Source: Rhizobium leguminosarum (GTDB lineage Bacteria > Pseudomonadota > Alphaproteobacteria > Rhizobiales > Rhizobiaceae). Taken from it: a DNA stretch of 64,000 bases. The notes under the pieces were generated by a model. The model made no database searches. It was not told the DNA's origin and saw nothing but the letters and a program-made list of their open reading frames with translations. The position numbers were made by a program, and so were the translations under genes. Where the stretch lies: contig NZ_LWBS01000417.1 in assembly GCF_001652265.1 (NCBI RefSeq), positions 186,001 to 250,000 of the forward strand, in the 5' to 3' direction. This document shows, one piece after another, positions 9,306 to 18,630 of this stretch (within the stretch, counting starts at the first letter, position 1; the number at the start of each line of letters is the position of its first letter).

Positions 9306-10346
9306 TTATCGCTCCTGCTCGGGGTTGAAAGGATTGGGGGTCGACGGATTGATCGGCGGTGTCGAGCGCGCCGGTGCGGGACGTGGACGCGGCGGCACGG
9401 GCAGCGGCGTTGACGGGCTGTTGCCGGCATCGCCGAAGACTTCGCGGGCAATGGCGCCGATGCCACCGAGCGAGCTCAGGATGGAAGAGGCTTCCATCGG
9501 CATCATCACGATCTTGGAATTGGGCGCCGAACCGATCGAGGTGAGTGCCTCGGTATATTTCTGGGCGACGAAATAGTTGATCGCCTGGATGTCGCCGGCG
9601 GCGATCGCCTCGGAGACCATCTTCGTCGCCTTGGCTTCGGCCTCGGCCAGACGTTCGCGGGCTTCAGCGTTGCGGAAGGCGGCTTCGCGCTGGCCTTCGG
9701 CCTGCAGGATGGCAGACTGCTTGGCGCCTTCGGCTCTCAGGATCTGGGCATTGCGCGAGCCCTCGGCCTCCAGCACCTGGGCGCGCTTCTCGCGCTCGGC
9801 CTTCATCTGGCGGGCCATCGCATCGACGAGGTCGCGCGGCGGCTGGATGTCCTTGATCTCGACGCGGGTGACCTTGATGCCCCAGGGATGCACGGCCTCG
9901 TCGACGACGCGCAGCAGCCGGTCGTTGATCGCATCGCGGTTGGAGAGCAGTTCGTCGAGATCCATCGAACCCATGACCGAGCGGATGTTGGTCATGGTCA
10001 GATTGAGTATGGCGTTTTCGAGGTTGGAGACCTGATAGGCAGCCTGGGCGGCGTTCAGCACCTGATAGAAGGAGACGGCATCGGCCGAAACGGAGGCGTT
10101 GTCCTTGGTGATCACCTCCTGGGTCGGCACGTTCAGCACTTGCTCCATCACGTTCAACCTGGCGCCGACGCGCTCGATGAAGGGGGTGATGAGGTTGAGG
10201 CCTGGCTCCAGCGTGCGGGTATAACGCCCGAAGCGCTCGATCGTATAGCGGTAGCCCTGCGGGACGGTCTTGATCCCGGCAAAGAGCACCAGGATGACGA
10301 AGATGACCAGCACGATCACGACGATGTCGAAGCCGCCGAACAGCAT
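9306..10346 (-). CDS. SPFH/Band 7 (stomatin/paraslipin-like) protein
   Basis: The protein has one N-terminal membrane helix (residues 7-25), the Band 7 domain (about 26-190, including [31 protein letters not shown]), an Ala/Glu-rich coiled-coil (190-260, repeated AEG motifs) and a Pro-rich tail. It forms oligomeric scaffolds on the inner membrane, as QmcA does. AGGAGGAA lies about 10 bases before the ATG. It is the first gene of a two-gene operon with NfeD. Confidence 0.94.
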   Translation of the reverse strand: MLFGGFDIVVIVLVIFVILVLFAGIKTVPQGYRYTIERFGRYTRTLEPGLNLITPFIERVGARLNVMEQVLNVPTQEVITKDNASVSADAVSFYQVLNAAQAAYQVSNLENAILNLTMTNIRSVMGSMDLDELLSNRDAINDRLLRVVDEAVHPWGIKVTRVEIKDIQPPRDLVDAMARQMKAEREKRAQVLEAEGSRNAQILRAEGAKQSAILQAEGQREAAFRNAEARERLAEAEAKATKMVSEAIAAGDIQAINYFVAQKYTEALTSIGSAPNSKIVMMPMEASSILSSLGGIGAIAREVFGDAGNSPSTPLPVPPRPRPAPARSTPPINPSTPNPFNPEQER

Positions 10347-10491
10347 GAAAAATTCCTCCTATCGGCGCATGCGCGCCTGCCCAATTCATGTGGTGAGTTA
10401 GCACGTTCTTTGCGAGGAAGAAATGATGGCACAACCGGCTAGCCTCCAAGCGAAAAGGAGGTTCCGTTTCGGCTAAGTCACTGGGTTGTCG

Positions 10492-10598
10492 CTAAAGCGC
10501 GTCGCGATCTTTCAGATTCGCTCCCGCGCTTTAAGTCTTTGTTTATACGCATGTCGTTATCGCAAAACCGCTTCACACTTTTGCGCGACATGCTTTAG
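10492..10598 (+). repeat. mosaic intergenic repeat, family A, copy 2
   Basis: This is a full-length copy with the same CTAAAGCGCG..CGCGCTTTA first module and ..GCGCGACATGCTTTAG end as copy 1, and only scattered differences. It lies in the 287-bp gap between hemH and the SPFH gene, nearer to the hemH 3' end. Apart from this repeat I see nothing in the gap. Confidence 0.87.
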
Positions 10599-10633
10599 CT
10601 CCTCGTCCAATGCTGCTTTCTGAAGGCGGTTTC

Positions 10634-11668
10634 TCAGACCCAGCCCTGCAATTCGCGGCGGACGACCTTTTCCAGCACGTTCATGCCGTCCTCGCCGTCG
10701 TTGAGGCAGGGGATATGCGCGAACTTCTCGCCGCCATTCTCGTGAAAGGAATGGGCGGCCTGTTCGGCAATCTCCTCCAGCGTCTCCAGACAGTCGGAGA
10801 CGAAGCCGGGATTGATGACGGCGATGCGCTTGACGCCGTCCCTGGCGAGCTTCTCCACCGTCTTGTCGGTGTAGGGCTGCAGCCATTCCTCCGGCCCGAA
10901 GCGGGACTGGAAGGTGACCATGAAGTTTTCCGCGTTCAACCCGAGCCGCTCGCGCAGCAGCCGGCCGGTCTTCTGGCATTGGCAGTAGTAGGGATCGCCC
11001 TGCTTGAAATAGGACATCGGTATGCCGTGGAAGGAGGCAAGCAGCATCTCGGGCTTCCAGTCGAGGGTCGAAAGATGCCTTTCGACCGACGCGGCGAGCG
11101 CCTCGATATAGGTCTCGTCGTCATGATAGGCGGGAACGGTGCGCAGCGCCGGCTGCCAGCGCATCGAGAGGAGCTTCTGGAAGGCCTTGTCGTTGACGGT
11201 GGCGGTCGTCGCCGCGGCATATTGCGGATATAGCGGGAAGAGCACGATACGGTCGCAGCCTTCTTCTTTCAACGCGTCGATGCGCGAGGCGATCGACGGC
11301 GTGCCGTAGCGCATGGCCCAGTCTACCTTGACGTTATCAAGATCCTTCAGGCGCTCCGCCATCAGCTCCGACTGGTTGCGGGTGTAGGTGCGCAGATAAC
11401 TTTCGTTCCTCTCCTTGTTCCAGATCAGCTCATAGGCCTTGCCGACCTTCTGCGGGCGGGTCTTGAGCACGATGCCGAACAGGATCGGATACCACTTCCA
11501 GGGCGACCATTCGATGACGCGCCGATCGGTCAGGAATTCCCTGAGATAGCGGCGCATCGAGGTATAGTCGGTGCCGTCAGGCGTGCCGAGATTGACCAGC
11601 AGGACACCGACCTTGCCTGACTTGAAGGCCGGATGGTCCGCCGGGCGGAGTGAAATATCTGCTGTCAT
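10634..11668 (-). CDS. hemH: ferrochelatase
   Basis: This enzyme inserts Fe2+ into protoporphyrin IX, the last step of haem synthesis. The 344-residue protein carries the family's N-terminal GVLLVNLGTPDGTDY, the signature region LLASFHGIPMSYFKQGDPYYCQC containing the metal-binding His, and VINPGFVSDCLETLEEI. The start at 11668 is preferred over 11704 because it gives the normal short N-terminus. It is a single gene on the minus strand. Confidence 0.95.
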   Translation of the reverse strand: MTADISLRPADHPAFKSGKVGVLLVNLGTPDGTDYTSMRRYLREFLTDRRVIEWSPWKWYPILFGIVLKTRPQKVGKAYELIWNKERNESYLRTYTRNQSELMAERLKDLDNVKVDWAMRYGTPSIASRIDALKEEGCDRIVLFPLYPQYAAATTATVNDKAFQKLLSMRWQPALRTVPAYHDDETYIEALAASVERHLSTLDWKPEMLLASFHGIPMSYFKQGDPYYCQCQKTGRLLRERLGLNAENFMVTFQSRFGPEEWLQPYTDKTVEKLARDGVKRIAVINPGFVSDCLETLEEIAEQAAHSFHENGGEKFAHIPCLNDGEDGMNVLEKVVRRELQGWV

Positions 11669-11737
11669 TCTGGCCCCAAAGCTCTTTCTGTCTCTTCGGC
11701 TCATACGCAGCCTCGAGATTGCGGTTCACCCTATAGA

Positions 11738-11770
11738 AATAAAAGCCGGCCCGGGAAACCCCGGACCGGC
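11738..11770 (-). terminator. intrinsic terminator of the 5'-nucleotidase gene
   Basis: Read on the minus strand, an 11-bp stem with one mismatch (GCCGG-x-CCGGG / CCCGG-x-CCGGC) and a four-base loop runs into TTTTATTTC. It sits between the 5'-nucleotidase stop and the hemH start. Confidence 0.85.
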
Positions 11771-11793
11771 CAGTGGCATCGGGACAAATCGTC

Positions 11794-13713
11794 TTACTTG
11801 GCAGGGACCTCGATCTCCTTGCCGACCGTCAGGTGACGCGGGTTCGGCTTGCCATTGGCATCCGAAAGCTTCCGCCACATCGTGCCGTCGCCATAGAAGG
11901 TCACGGCGAGATCCCAGAAGGTATCGCCCGCGGCGATGACGTGGGTGGACGGCGTCGTTGCGGCAGGTGCGGAGGCTGCCGGTGCCGCCGGCGCTGGAGC
12001 CGGTGCTGCTGGGGCCGGGGCAGCGGGTGCGGGAGCCGGCTCGGTGGATGGAGCAGGAGCAGCCGGTGCGGCAGGCGCCGGCTCGGAAGCGGAGGGAGCA
12101 GGCGCTGCCTGCGCCAGTTCGGTGACGCGGCCATCCGTATATGGCTTGTAGGGCGAATGCGCGGCGACATATTCGGCGGTCAAGTCGGCAAGGTCCGGAC
12201 CGTAATCATAGGCGTTCTTGCCTTCCTTAAAGATCGAATAGCCATCGCCGCCGGCCCGCATGAAATTGTTGGTGGCGACTTTGTAGGTCTTGGCGGGATC
12301 GATCGGAGCGAAATTGTCGCCTTCCTTCACCTGGACATCGCCGACGCGGCTGCCGACAGGCTTCGACTGGTCGAAGGAGAACTTCAGGCCGGCGACCTGC
12401 GGGAAGCGCCCGGCGCCCTGGTCGATCTGGCTGACACCATTTTCGAGCGCTTTGACGACATCTGCGCCAGTCGTCTCAAACGTAGCGAGCGTGTTCTGGA
12501 AAGGCAGGACGGTGATGACCTCGCCCTGGGTGATCTCGCCGCCGTCGATCGAAGCGCGCAGGCCGCCGCCGTTCTGAAAGGCGATGGTGACACCCTGGTT
12601 CCTGGTGCGATCGAGCATGGCGTCGGCCACCAGGTTGCCCATCGAGCACTCCTTGACGCGGCAGACCTTGCGGTCGCCTTCGATCGGGCTTTCGGAGGAG
12701 CCGATCACCTTCTTGCGCAGTTCTTCGATCGGCTTTGCCAGTTCGGCGACACGGGCAAGGACAGCAGGATCAGGCGTGAAGGTGAAATCGATCAGGATCG
12801 GATCGCCCTTGGCATCCTTCACGACGCCGCTATCGTCGAAATTGACGACGAGATCGCCGAGATACTTGCTGTAGGAGGCAGCCTGGACGACCGGCACTTT
12901 ATAGCCGCCGGGATTGTCGACCATGGTCGGATAGGGGCCTTCGGCCTTGGGGTCAGTGTTGGAGAGCAGGCTATGGGAATGGCCGCCGACGACGACATCG
13001 ACATCCGCGATCTTGGCGATCAGGGCGAGATCGCGGGGGTAACCGACATGGGTGAGCGCGATGATCTTGTTGACGCCCTGGCCCTTCAGATCCTGAACGG
13101 CCGCGGTAATGCTCTGTACGTCATCGGCGATCGTGACGTTCGGGCCGGGGGAAGAAAGCTCTGGCGTGTCATTGGTGACGGCACCGACGATGCCGATCTT
13201 CTGGCCGGCGATATCGAGCACCAGCGACGGCTTGATGCGGTCGCCGAGCTTGGAGGCGGCTGTCGCCTTGACATTCGCCGTCACGACAGGGAACTGCACC
13301 TTGTCGAGGAAGGTCGCAAGTCCGTCCTCGCTATCGTCGAATTCATGATTGCCGACGGTCATGGCGTCGAACTTCATCAGGTTCAGGAACTCGGCTTCGG
13401 CTGCTCCCTTGTAGGTCGTGTAGAAGAGCGAGCCCTGGAAATTGTCGCCGGCATTCAAGAGGAGGACGTTCTTGCCGGATAGCGCCTGGCGGCGCTGATC
13501 GATCGCGGTCTTCAGGCGGGCAGCACCCCCGAAGCATTCCTTCTTGCCCTCCTCTTCGGCCGAGCAGGTGGAGTCGAACTTGTTGATCGATTCGATGCGC
13601 GAGTGGAAATCGTTGATATGAAGAATATTGAGTTCGTAATCTGCAAAGCCGGCGCCCGTGCTCAGCGCCAGCATGGACGCGGTCAAAAGACCGAAGCTGA
13701 AAGACTTCGTCAT
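11794..13713 (-). CDS. 5'-nucleotidase / UDP-sugar hydrolase with C-terminal LysM
   Basis: The protein has a signal peptide (residues 1-23), a calcineurin-like phosphoesterase domain (about 25-270) with metal motifs LHINDFHSR, NAGDNFQG, GNHEFD and VGGHSH, a 5'-nucleotidase C-terminal domain (about 330-510), an Ala/Pro-rich linker (about 535-595) and a LysM domain (about 597-639). It should hydrolyse extracytoplasmic nucleotides or UDP-sugars, with LysM holding it on peptidoglycan. ATG 13713 is chosen because it gives a clean signal peptide and has AGGAGA eight bases upstream. The LysM tail is an addition to the usual UshA layout. Confidence 0.93.
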   Translation of the reverse strand: MTKSFSFGLLTASMLALSTGAGFADYELNILHINDFHSRIESINKFDSTCSAEEEGKKECFGGAARLKTAIDQRRQALSGKNVLLLNAGDNFQGSLFYTTYKGAAEAEFLNLMKFDAMTVGNHEFDDSEDGLATFLDKVQFPVVTANVKATAASKLGDRIKPSLVLDIAGQKIGIVGAVTNDTPELSSPGPNVTIADDVQSITAAVQDLKGQGVNKIIALTHVGYPRDLALIAKIADVDVVVGGHSHSLLSNTDPKAEGPYPTMVDNPGGYKVPVVQAASYSKYLGDLVVNFDDSGVVKDAKGDPILIDFTFTPDPAVLARVAELAKPIEELRKKVIGSSESPIEGDRKVCRVKECSMGNLVADAMLDRTRNQGVTIAFQNGGGLRASIDGGEITQGEVITVLPFQNTLATFETTGADVVKALENGVSQIDQGAGRFPQVAGLKFSFDQSKPVGSRVGDVQVKEGDNFAPIDPAKTYKVATNNFMRAGGDGYSIFKEGKNAYDYGPDLADLTAEYVAAHSPYKPYTDGRVTELAQAAPAPSASEPAPAAPAAPAPSTEPAPAPAAPAPAAPAPAPAAPAASAPAATTPSTHVIAAGDTFWDLAVTFYGDGTMWRKLSDANGKPNPRHLTVGKEIEVPAK

Positions 13714-13873
13714 CCCTGTTCTCCTGATTGAGGCGAAAGATCCCCCTGATCCCTCGCCGATCCCTTTCATCGTGCGCCGGGGCGGTTTCCCGGCCTGCGG
13801 ATGTTCCATCAGACGATGTACGACCGCAAGAGAAAGCTGGGCCAGGCGGGACGCTTTCCAAGGGGGCGGGGCA

Positions 13874-13900
13874 AAAAAGCCGGGCTGCTTATGCCCGGCA
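13874..13900 (-). terminator. terminator overlapping a stop codon
   Basis: On the minus strand GCCGGGC..GCCCGGC is followed by six Ts. The loop of the hairpin contains the TAA stop of the 106-residue membrane protein, so coding end and terminator coincide. Confidence 0.8.
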
Positions 13901-14209
13901 TTCGCCATCGGCGGCGTTTCGGTAGAGTTCGTGCACGGCCTCTGCGATATTCGGGACCGTGGCGAGCGCGATGATCAAGCAGAGAAGGGAAACGAGGCGA
14001 TGAAAGCGCCGGCCGGCTCGATAGGCAAGGAGCGCGCCTACACCATAGATCAGGACCGCCGGCACGGCTGACATCAGCACCTGCAGCGGCCCGTCGCAAT
14101 CGGGAGCGGCGATGCCCTGGGCACGATATTCGTTGGCTGGCGAAACGATCGCAAGCGCCGCAAACGGCAATGCGAGCAGCAGGACGAGGTAAGAGGCGAC
14201 GGCCCGCAT
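13889..14209 (-). CDS. small hypothetical membrane protein, 106 aa
   Basis: Three hydrophobic stretches are visible (residues about 4-22, 45-63 and 72-88) separated by short polar loops, the middle one followed by the basic RAGRRFHR. It contains two cysteines (DCDG and GECRA), one in a loop and one at the tail. I do not recognise a family. It is a single gene whose stop codon falls within its own terminator hairpin. Confidence 0.7.
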   Translation of the reverse strand: MRAVASYLVLLLALPFAALAIVSPANEYRAQGIAAPDCDGPLQVLMSAVPAVLIYGVGALLAYRAGRRFHRLVSLLCLIIALATVPNIAEAVHELYRNAADGECRA

Positions 14210-14233
14210 GCTGTTAGCCTATCGCCGCATCTT

Positions 14234-14602
14234 TCAGCCGCGGCGGGAAAGCGTGAACTGTGCGCCGGAATCGGAGGTGCAATTGAGCTGGCTCGGGTTG
14301 ACGAGGGCGCAATTGACCTTGGACTGAGTCTTGCGCACCAGCGAGGTCATGTTGATCTCCACCAGGGTCGGTGAGGTATTCATATAGGTGCCCGAGGCAA
14401 GAAGCTGGTTGCTGTCGGTCGTGCGGGTGGTGAAAGTACCGCCCTGGAAGGTCGAAACGATGCCATTCGGATCGCTCCAGTTGCCTTCGACACCAGTGGC
14501 GGCGGGCGCGGTTGCAATCGGCAGGCGACGCGGCTCTGATGAAACGCAGGCGGCGAGAGCGGCCGCTACACCGACAAGAACGAGACCAGTTCTGATTTTC
14601 AT
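14234..14602 (-). CDS. Omp10-like outer-membrane lipoprotein
   Basis: The 122-residue product starts with a lipoprotein signal peptide (LVGVAAALAAC, lipid-modified Cys at residue 19) and continues with the pattern of Brucella Omp10: GVEGNWSDPNGIVSTFQGG, TRTTDSN, LVEINMTSLVR, SKVNCALVNPSQLNCTSDSG. The two cysteines in the NCALV / NCTS region probably form a disulphide. ATG 14602 has GGGAGAAG upstream and gives the lipobox; the longer reading frame does not. The protein is anchored in the outer membrane; its function is not established. Confidence 0.88.
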   Translation of the reverse strand: MKIRTGLVLVGVAAALAACVSSEPRRLPIATAPAATGVEGNWSDPNGIVSTFQGGTFTTRTTDSNQLLASGTYMNTSPTLVEINMTSLVRKTQSKVNCALVNPSQLNCTSDSGAQFTLSRRG

Positions 14603-14725
14603 AAGGCTTCTCCCGGCGAATCGGCGCGGCGGACAGCCGCCAAGTTCGGGCAAAACATGGCGCGCGCCCGGTATGAAGGCAAGCCTTGGAAGGGCGGCGA
14701 GCGGCATTTAGACAGCCGGCGTTAC

Positions 14726-14752
14726 AAAAATGCCCGCCTTGCGGCGGGCATT
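14726..14752 (-). terminator. intrinsic terminator of homospermidine synthase gene
   Basis: On the minus strand an 8-bp perfect stem (TGCCCGCC / GGCGGGCA) with a four-base loop is followed by a run of five Ts. It lies 22 bases after the gene's stop. Confidence 0.92.
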
Positions 14753-14773
14753 GTCAAAGCCGTGCAGGCGATC

Positions 14774-16225
14774 TCAGCGAACCAGAATGTTCCTGAACTG
14801 CCACGGATCCTTGGTGTCGATATCCTCGGGGAAGAGGCCCGGACGGCCGTCGAGCGGGGTCCAGTCGGTGTAGTGGCCCTCGACCGGGCCGAGATAGGGC
14901 ATCTGCACTTCGAGGCAGCGCTTGTAATCGATCTCGTCGGCTTCGACGATGCCGGCATTCGGGTTTTCCAGCGCCCAGACCATGCCGGCGAGGACGGCTG
15001 ATGTGACCTGCAGGCCGGTGGCGTTCTGATAGGGCGCGATACGGCGGGTTTCTTCCAGCGACAGGCGCGAGCCATACCAATAGGCATTCTTCTCGTGGCC
15101 GTAGAGCAGGACGCCGAGTTCGTCGATGCCGTCCTCCAGCTCGTCCTCGTCGAGAACGTGATGGACTGGCTGCGAGGTGCCGCCATTGCCGAACATTTCA
15201 TGCAGCGAGATCACGGCGTCGTTGGCCGGATGGTAGGCATAGTGGCAGGTCGGGCGGAAGGTCACTTCGCCGTCCTTGTCGCGGACGGTGAAGAAATCGG
15301 CGATCGAGATCGACTCGTTGTGGGTGACGAGGAAGCCGTATTGCGGGCCGGGCGTCGGGCACCAGGTGCGCACGCGGGTGTTGGCGCCCGGCTGCTCCAG
15401 GTAGATCGCCGCCTTGTTGCCCTTCTTGTGCTTCTTGGCGTTCTTCGGCATCCATTGTTCATGCGTGCCCCAGCCGAGTTCGGCAGGCTGCAGGCCTTCG
15501 GAGATGAAGCCTTCGACGGACCAGGTGTTCCAGAAGACGTTGAGCGGCTTCGGATGCTTGGTGCGCTGGGTGTCGCGCTCGGCGATGTGGACGCCCTTGA
15601 CGCCGAGCTTCTTCATGAGCTTTGCCCAGCCTTCGCGATCGTGCTGGTCCGGTTCGTCGAATTTGAAGCCGGTATCGTTGGCGAGGTTGACGAGCGCCTG
15701 CTTGACCAACCAGGAGACCATGCCCGGATTGGCGCCGCAGGTGGAGACGGCGGTAGCGCCGCCCGGGTTCTTCGCCTTTTCCTTGCGCATGGTTTCGCGC
15801 AGCGCATAGTTGGTGCGGTCGGCATTGCTCATGCTCTTGTCGAAATAGAAGCCGAGCCAGGGTTCGACGACGGTGTCGATATAGGGAACGTCAAGTTTGC
15901 GGCAGAGCTTGATGATGTCGAGCGAGGAGGTGTCGACCGAGAGGTTGACGCAGAAGCCCTGGCCTTCGCCTTCCGTCAGCAGCGGCTTCAGCAGTTCCTT
16001 GTAGTTGTCCTTGGTGACATATTCCTTGATGTGGCGAACGCCGTGCTTCTTCAGGATCTCCATGTCGGAGGGTTCTTCCCGCGGATCGATGACGACCATC
16101 CGGCTCTTGTCGAATTTGAAATGGCGCTCGATCAGGGGCAGGGTGCCGCGACCGATGGAGCCAAAGCCGATCATCACGATCGGACCGGTAATTTCGGCAT
16201 ATACCGGATAGTTTTGTTCCGTCAT
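14774..16225 (-). CDS. hss: homospermidine synthase
   Basis: The 483-residue enzyme makes sym-homospermidine, the main polyamine of many rhizobia, from putrescine using NAD. The Rossmann motif VMIGFGSIGRGTLPLIERHF is at residues 17-36, and the family blocks VSTCGANPGMVSWLVKQAL, PLNVFWNTWSVEGFISEGLQPAELGWGTHE and AYHPANDAVISLHEMFGNGG are all present. Length is normal for the bacterial enzyme. It lies downstream of the pab/YciI operon, but the 238-bp gap suggests its own promoter. Confidence 0.96.
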   Translation of the reverse strand: MTEQNYPVYAEITGPIVMIGFGSIGRGTLPLIERHFKFDKSRMVVIDPREEPSDMEILKKHGVRHIKEYVTKDNYKELLKPLLTEGEGQGFCVNLSVDTSSLDIIKLCRKLDVPYIDTVVEPWLGFYFDKSMSNADRTNYALRETMRKEKAKNPGGATAVSTCGANPGMVSWLVKQALVNLANDTGFKFDEPDQHDREGWAKLMKKLGVKGVHIAERDTQRTKHPKPLNVFWNTWSVEGFISEGLQPAELGWGTHEQWMPKNAKKHKKGNKAAIYLEQPGANTRVRTWCPTPGPQYGFLVTHNESISIADFFTVRDKDGEVTFRPTCHYAYHPANDAVISLHEMFGNGGTSQPVHHVLDEDELEDGIDELGVLLYGHEKNAYWYGSRLSLEETRRIAPYQNATGLQVTSAVLAGMVWALENPNAGIVEADEIDYKRCLEVQMPYLGPVEGHYTDWTPLDGRPGLFPEDIDTKDPWQFRNILVR

Positions 16226-16463
16226 TCTTTTCTCCTGTGGAAGGCGACGAAGGCGTTCAGCCCGAAGAATTATTTTGAAATTGCCGCAGAGATTGCGAAG
16301 TGACCGGCTCTAACCATAAAACGGCGTCACAATAAAGAGCGTTGACGGGGAAAGGCCAAATATCGAGCGGCGATAGAGGCCGGCGAAGCTGTCCTGGGGA
16401 CCGGCAGCCCGCGTGGATTCGAGCTCTTTCAGATGAGATCATCCATGATCAGCTCCTCTAAAT

Positions 16464-16748
16464 TCAGCCCTTCAGGATTTCCAGCCCTTCGACCACCGTC
16501 GTGACGGCAAGCTCGGTGATTTCGTGTTCGGCAACGCCATGGAGGGTGAAGGGATCGGCGGCGACATAGGCCTCCATCGCGGCGCGCTCGCCGATTGCAA
16601 GGATGACGCCGCCGGTGCGTGGCACCTTGCGGCCGGAAGCCAGAAACCAGCCCTTGGCATAACCCTCCTTCACCCAGGCCATATGAGGCTCCATGTGCTT
16701 GTCGGCTTCGTCGTTGGATTTCACATAGGTGAGCGAGAGAATGAACAT
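16464..16748 (-). CDS. YciI-like protein
   Basis: This 94-residue YCII-domain protein (MFILSLTYVKSNDEADKHMEPHMAWVKEGYAKGWFLASGRKVPRTGGVILA...) has the conserved His-Asp type surface (HMEPHMAW) and the central GGVILA strand. It starts two bases after the stop of the class IV aminotransferase, so it is in the pab operon. Proteins of this fold are small dimeric enzymes or binding proteins of mostly unknown role. Confidence 0.87.
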   Translation of the reverse strand: MFILSLTYVKSNDEADKHMEPHMAWVKEGYAKGWFLASGRKVPRTGGVILAIGERAAMEAYVAADPFTLHGVAEHEITELAVTTVVEGLEILKG

Positions 16749-16750
16749 GG

Positions 16751-17380
16751 TCAGTTCCTGATGAGGTTTGCGCGGATCAGGCCGCGCAGCGAGTTGCCGA
16801 TATAAAGCGCGCCGGCATCGAGATCGGCAAGCGTGATGCGGCCGACACGGGCCTTGCGCCGGCAGATGAGTTCGGTGCGCAGCACGCCGGCAAGCAGGCC
16901 GCAGGAGATGGGCGGGGTGCGCAGAATGCCGGTTCCATCGTCCAGGAAGATCGAGGTGATGGTGCCCTCGCAGACTTCATCGCGTTCATTCAAAAGGATG
17001 ACTTCGTCGGCCTCATCAGGCCTGTATTCGGCCCGTGCGGCCTCGTAGACGGCACGGCGCGTGGTCTTGACGCGCAGCAGCCTGTCGGCGGAATTCAGAC
17101 GGGTTTCGGCGAGGCGGGCGATCCAGGTAGTATCGGGCGCCAGGGGCACGAAAGCGGCGCTCGTCACCTCGATGCGGCCTTGCGCGTCGAAGGTCAGGCG
17201 GATGCGCAGCGGACCGGCAGCACCTGTAATGGCTTCGTCAAGCTTGGCCGCCGCCGCGATCGGTTGCGGGAAGCCAAGGCGACGGGCGGAGCGGGAAAGT
17301 CGGGCGAGATGCAGCCGCAGCCGGATGAAGCCCTCGCCGGGCTGCCACCGCAATGTCTCGATCAGCGAAAAATCGATCAT
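16751..17380 (-). CDS. pabC: 4-amino-4-deoxychorismate lyase-like class IV aminotransferase
   Basis: The class IV PLP fold is visible: the PLP lysine lies in RVKTTRR and the fold-typical VILLNERDEVCEGTITSIFLDDG loop follows. Its ATG overlaps the pabB stop (ATGA), and pabB-pabC fusions are common, so the most likely role is to convert aminodeoxychorismate to p-aminobenzoate and pyruvate for folate synthesis. The start is set by that overlap; an upstream in-frame start would lie inside pabB. The activity is inferred from context. Confidence 0.88.
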   Translation of the reverse strand: MIDFSLIETLRWQPGEGFIRLRLHLARLSRSARRLGFPQPIAAAAKLDEAITGAAGPLRIRLTFDAQGRIEVTSAAFVPLAPDTTWIARLAETRLNSADRLLRVKTTRRAVYEAARAEYRPDEADEVILLNERDEVCEGTITSIFLDDGTGILRTPPISCGLLAGVLRTELICRRKARVGRITLADLDAGALYIGNSLRGLIRANLIRN

Positions 17381-18537
17381 CGCGCAATCCATTGGTCGCC
17401 GACAGCGAAGCGGGCCTTGAGCAGGCATTCCTCATATTCGGCCTCGGCGGTCGAATCGAAGACGATGCCGCCGCCGACATTGAAGACGGCCCTGCCGCCC
17501 TTAAAAAGGGTGATCGTGCGGATGGCGACGGAAAAACGCATAGCGCCGGTGGGCGAGATCATGCCGATCGCGCCGCAATAGGCGTCGCGCGGGACATCCT
17601 CGAGCGCATGGAGGATTTCCATTGCCCGCATCTTCGGCGCGCCGGTGATCGAACCGCAGGGGAAGAGCGCGGAGAAGATGTCGCGGATCGAAAGATCGGG
17701 GCGGAGCCTTGCCTGGACATGGCTCACCATCTGGTGGACGGTCGGATAGGTCTCGATGTCGAAGAGCTTCGGGACGTCGAGCGTGCCGACCTCGGTGATG
17801 CGGGAGATATCGTTGCGCAGCAGATCGACGATCATGCGGTTTTCCGCCTGCGTCTTGATATCGCTGCGCATCGCCTCGATGATCTCGGCATCCTCGGCGG
17901 CAGTCGTGCCGCGTTTTGCCGTGCCCTTCATCGGATGGGTCTCGATCCAGCCCTGTTCATCGGTGCGGAAGAAAAGTTCGGGCGACCGCGAAAGGATGAC
18001 CGGGCCGCCAAGATCGACCAGCGCACCGTATTTGACCGGCTGGCGTTCGATCAGCGACCAGAAGGCGGCACGGGGATCGCCGTTCCAGCGGGCCTCGATC
18101 GGCATGGTGAGGTTCGCCTGATAGGCGTCGCCGAGCCGCAGGTGCTTGTGGAGGCGGTCGAAGCGCTCCTTATATATAGGGAAATCCCAGGCGGCTTTCG
18201 GAGCGGTGAGGAATTCCTCGTTTTCGAGGCGCTGTTTTGGCTGGGCAAGCGGATGCGTATCCGGCTGCGGAGCGTCGAAGACGCCGAAACAGATGAGCGG
18301 GGTGTCGCGATGTTCCCCGGCGAAGGGAGCGAGTTTTTCCTCGAAGAGGTATCCGGCCTCATAGGCCATGTAGCCGGCAAGCCATTTGCCTGCGGCCTTG
18401 GCCTGCTCCATCCGGGCAAGGCCTGCAAAGAACTCGGCGCGCGTCCTGGCAATGATGATCTCTGCAGGCTCGGCGAAAAGCATCACCTGTCCGGTCACGT
18501 CGTCGCGGAAGAGAATAGTGGGTTGGGTTTCGGCCAT
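17377..18537 (-). CDS. pabB: aminodeoxychorismate synthase component I
   Basis: The 386-residue protein contains the chorismate-binding domain: YQANLTMPIEARWNGDPRAAFWSLIERQPVKYGALVDLG, SRSPELFFRTDEQGWIETHPMKGTAKRG and the C-terminal PCGSITGAPKMRAMEILHALED. These distinguish the family from isochorismate synthases only partly; the short length and the adjoining pabC point to PabB rather than TrpE. It is the first gene of a pabB-pabC-YciI operon. Confidence 0.93.
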   Translation of the reverse strand: MAETQPTILFRDDVTGQVMLFAEPAEIIIARTRAEFFAGLARMEQAKAAGKWLAGYMAYEAGYLFEEKLAPFAGEHRDTPLICFGVFDAPQPDTHPLAQPKQRLENEEFLTAPKAAWDFPIYKERFDRLHKHLRLGDAYQANLTMPIEARWNGDPRAAFWSLIERQPVKYGALVDLGGPVILSRSPELFFRTDEQGWIETHPMKGTAKRGTTAAEDAEIIEAMRSDIKTQAENRMIVDLLRNDISRITEVGTLDVPKLFDIETYPTVHQMVSHVQARLRPDLSIRDIFSALFPCGSITGAPKMRAMEILHALEDVPRDAYCGAIGMISPTGAMRFSVAIRTITLFKGGRAVFNVGGGIVFDSTAEAEYEECLLKARFAVGDQWIAR

Positions 18538-18630
18538 CGGCGGCGTCTTTTCTTGGAGCGCAATCCTTCGTCCGCCTGCCGGCGCCTCTTCCCGCTTGCG
18601 GGAAGAGGTTTGGCGTGGGGACAGGGCTGA

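Noticed and set aside
11773..13482. 569-residue plus-strand frame opposite the 5'-nucleotidase gene
   Set aside because: It is the antisense shadow of a well-recognised gene in GC-rich DNA, with Arg/Gly/Asp-biased composition and no domain.
16257..16442. 61-residue frame MISSERARIHAG.. upstream of hss
   Set aside because: Its composition is Arg/Pro/Ser-rich and it lies in a different frame from the one with the ribosome-binding site; I treat it as a shadow.
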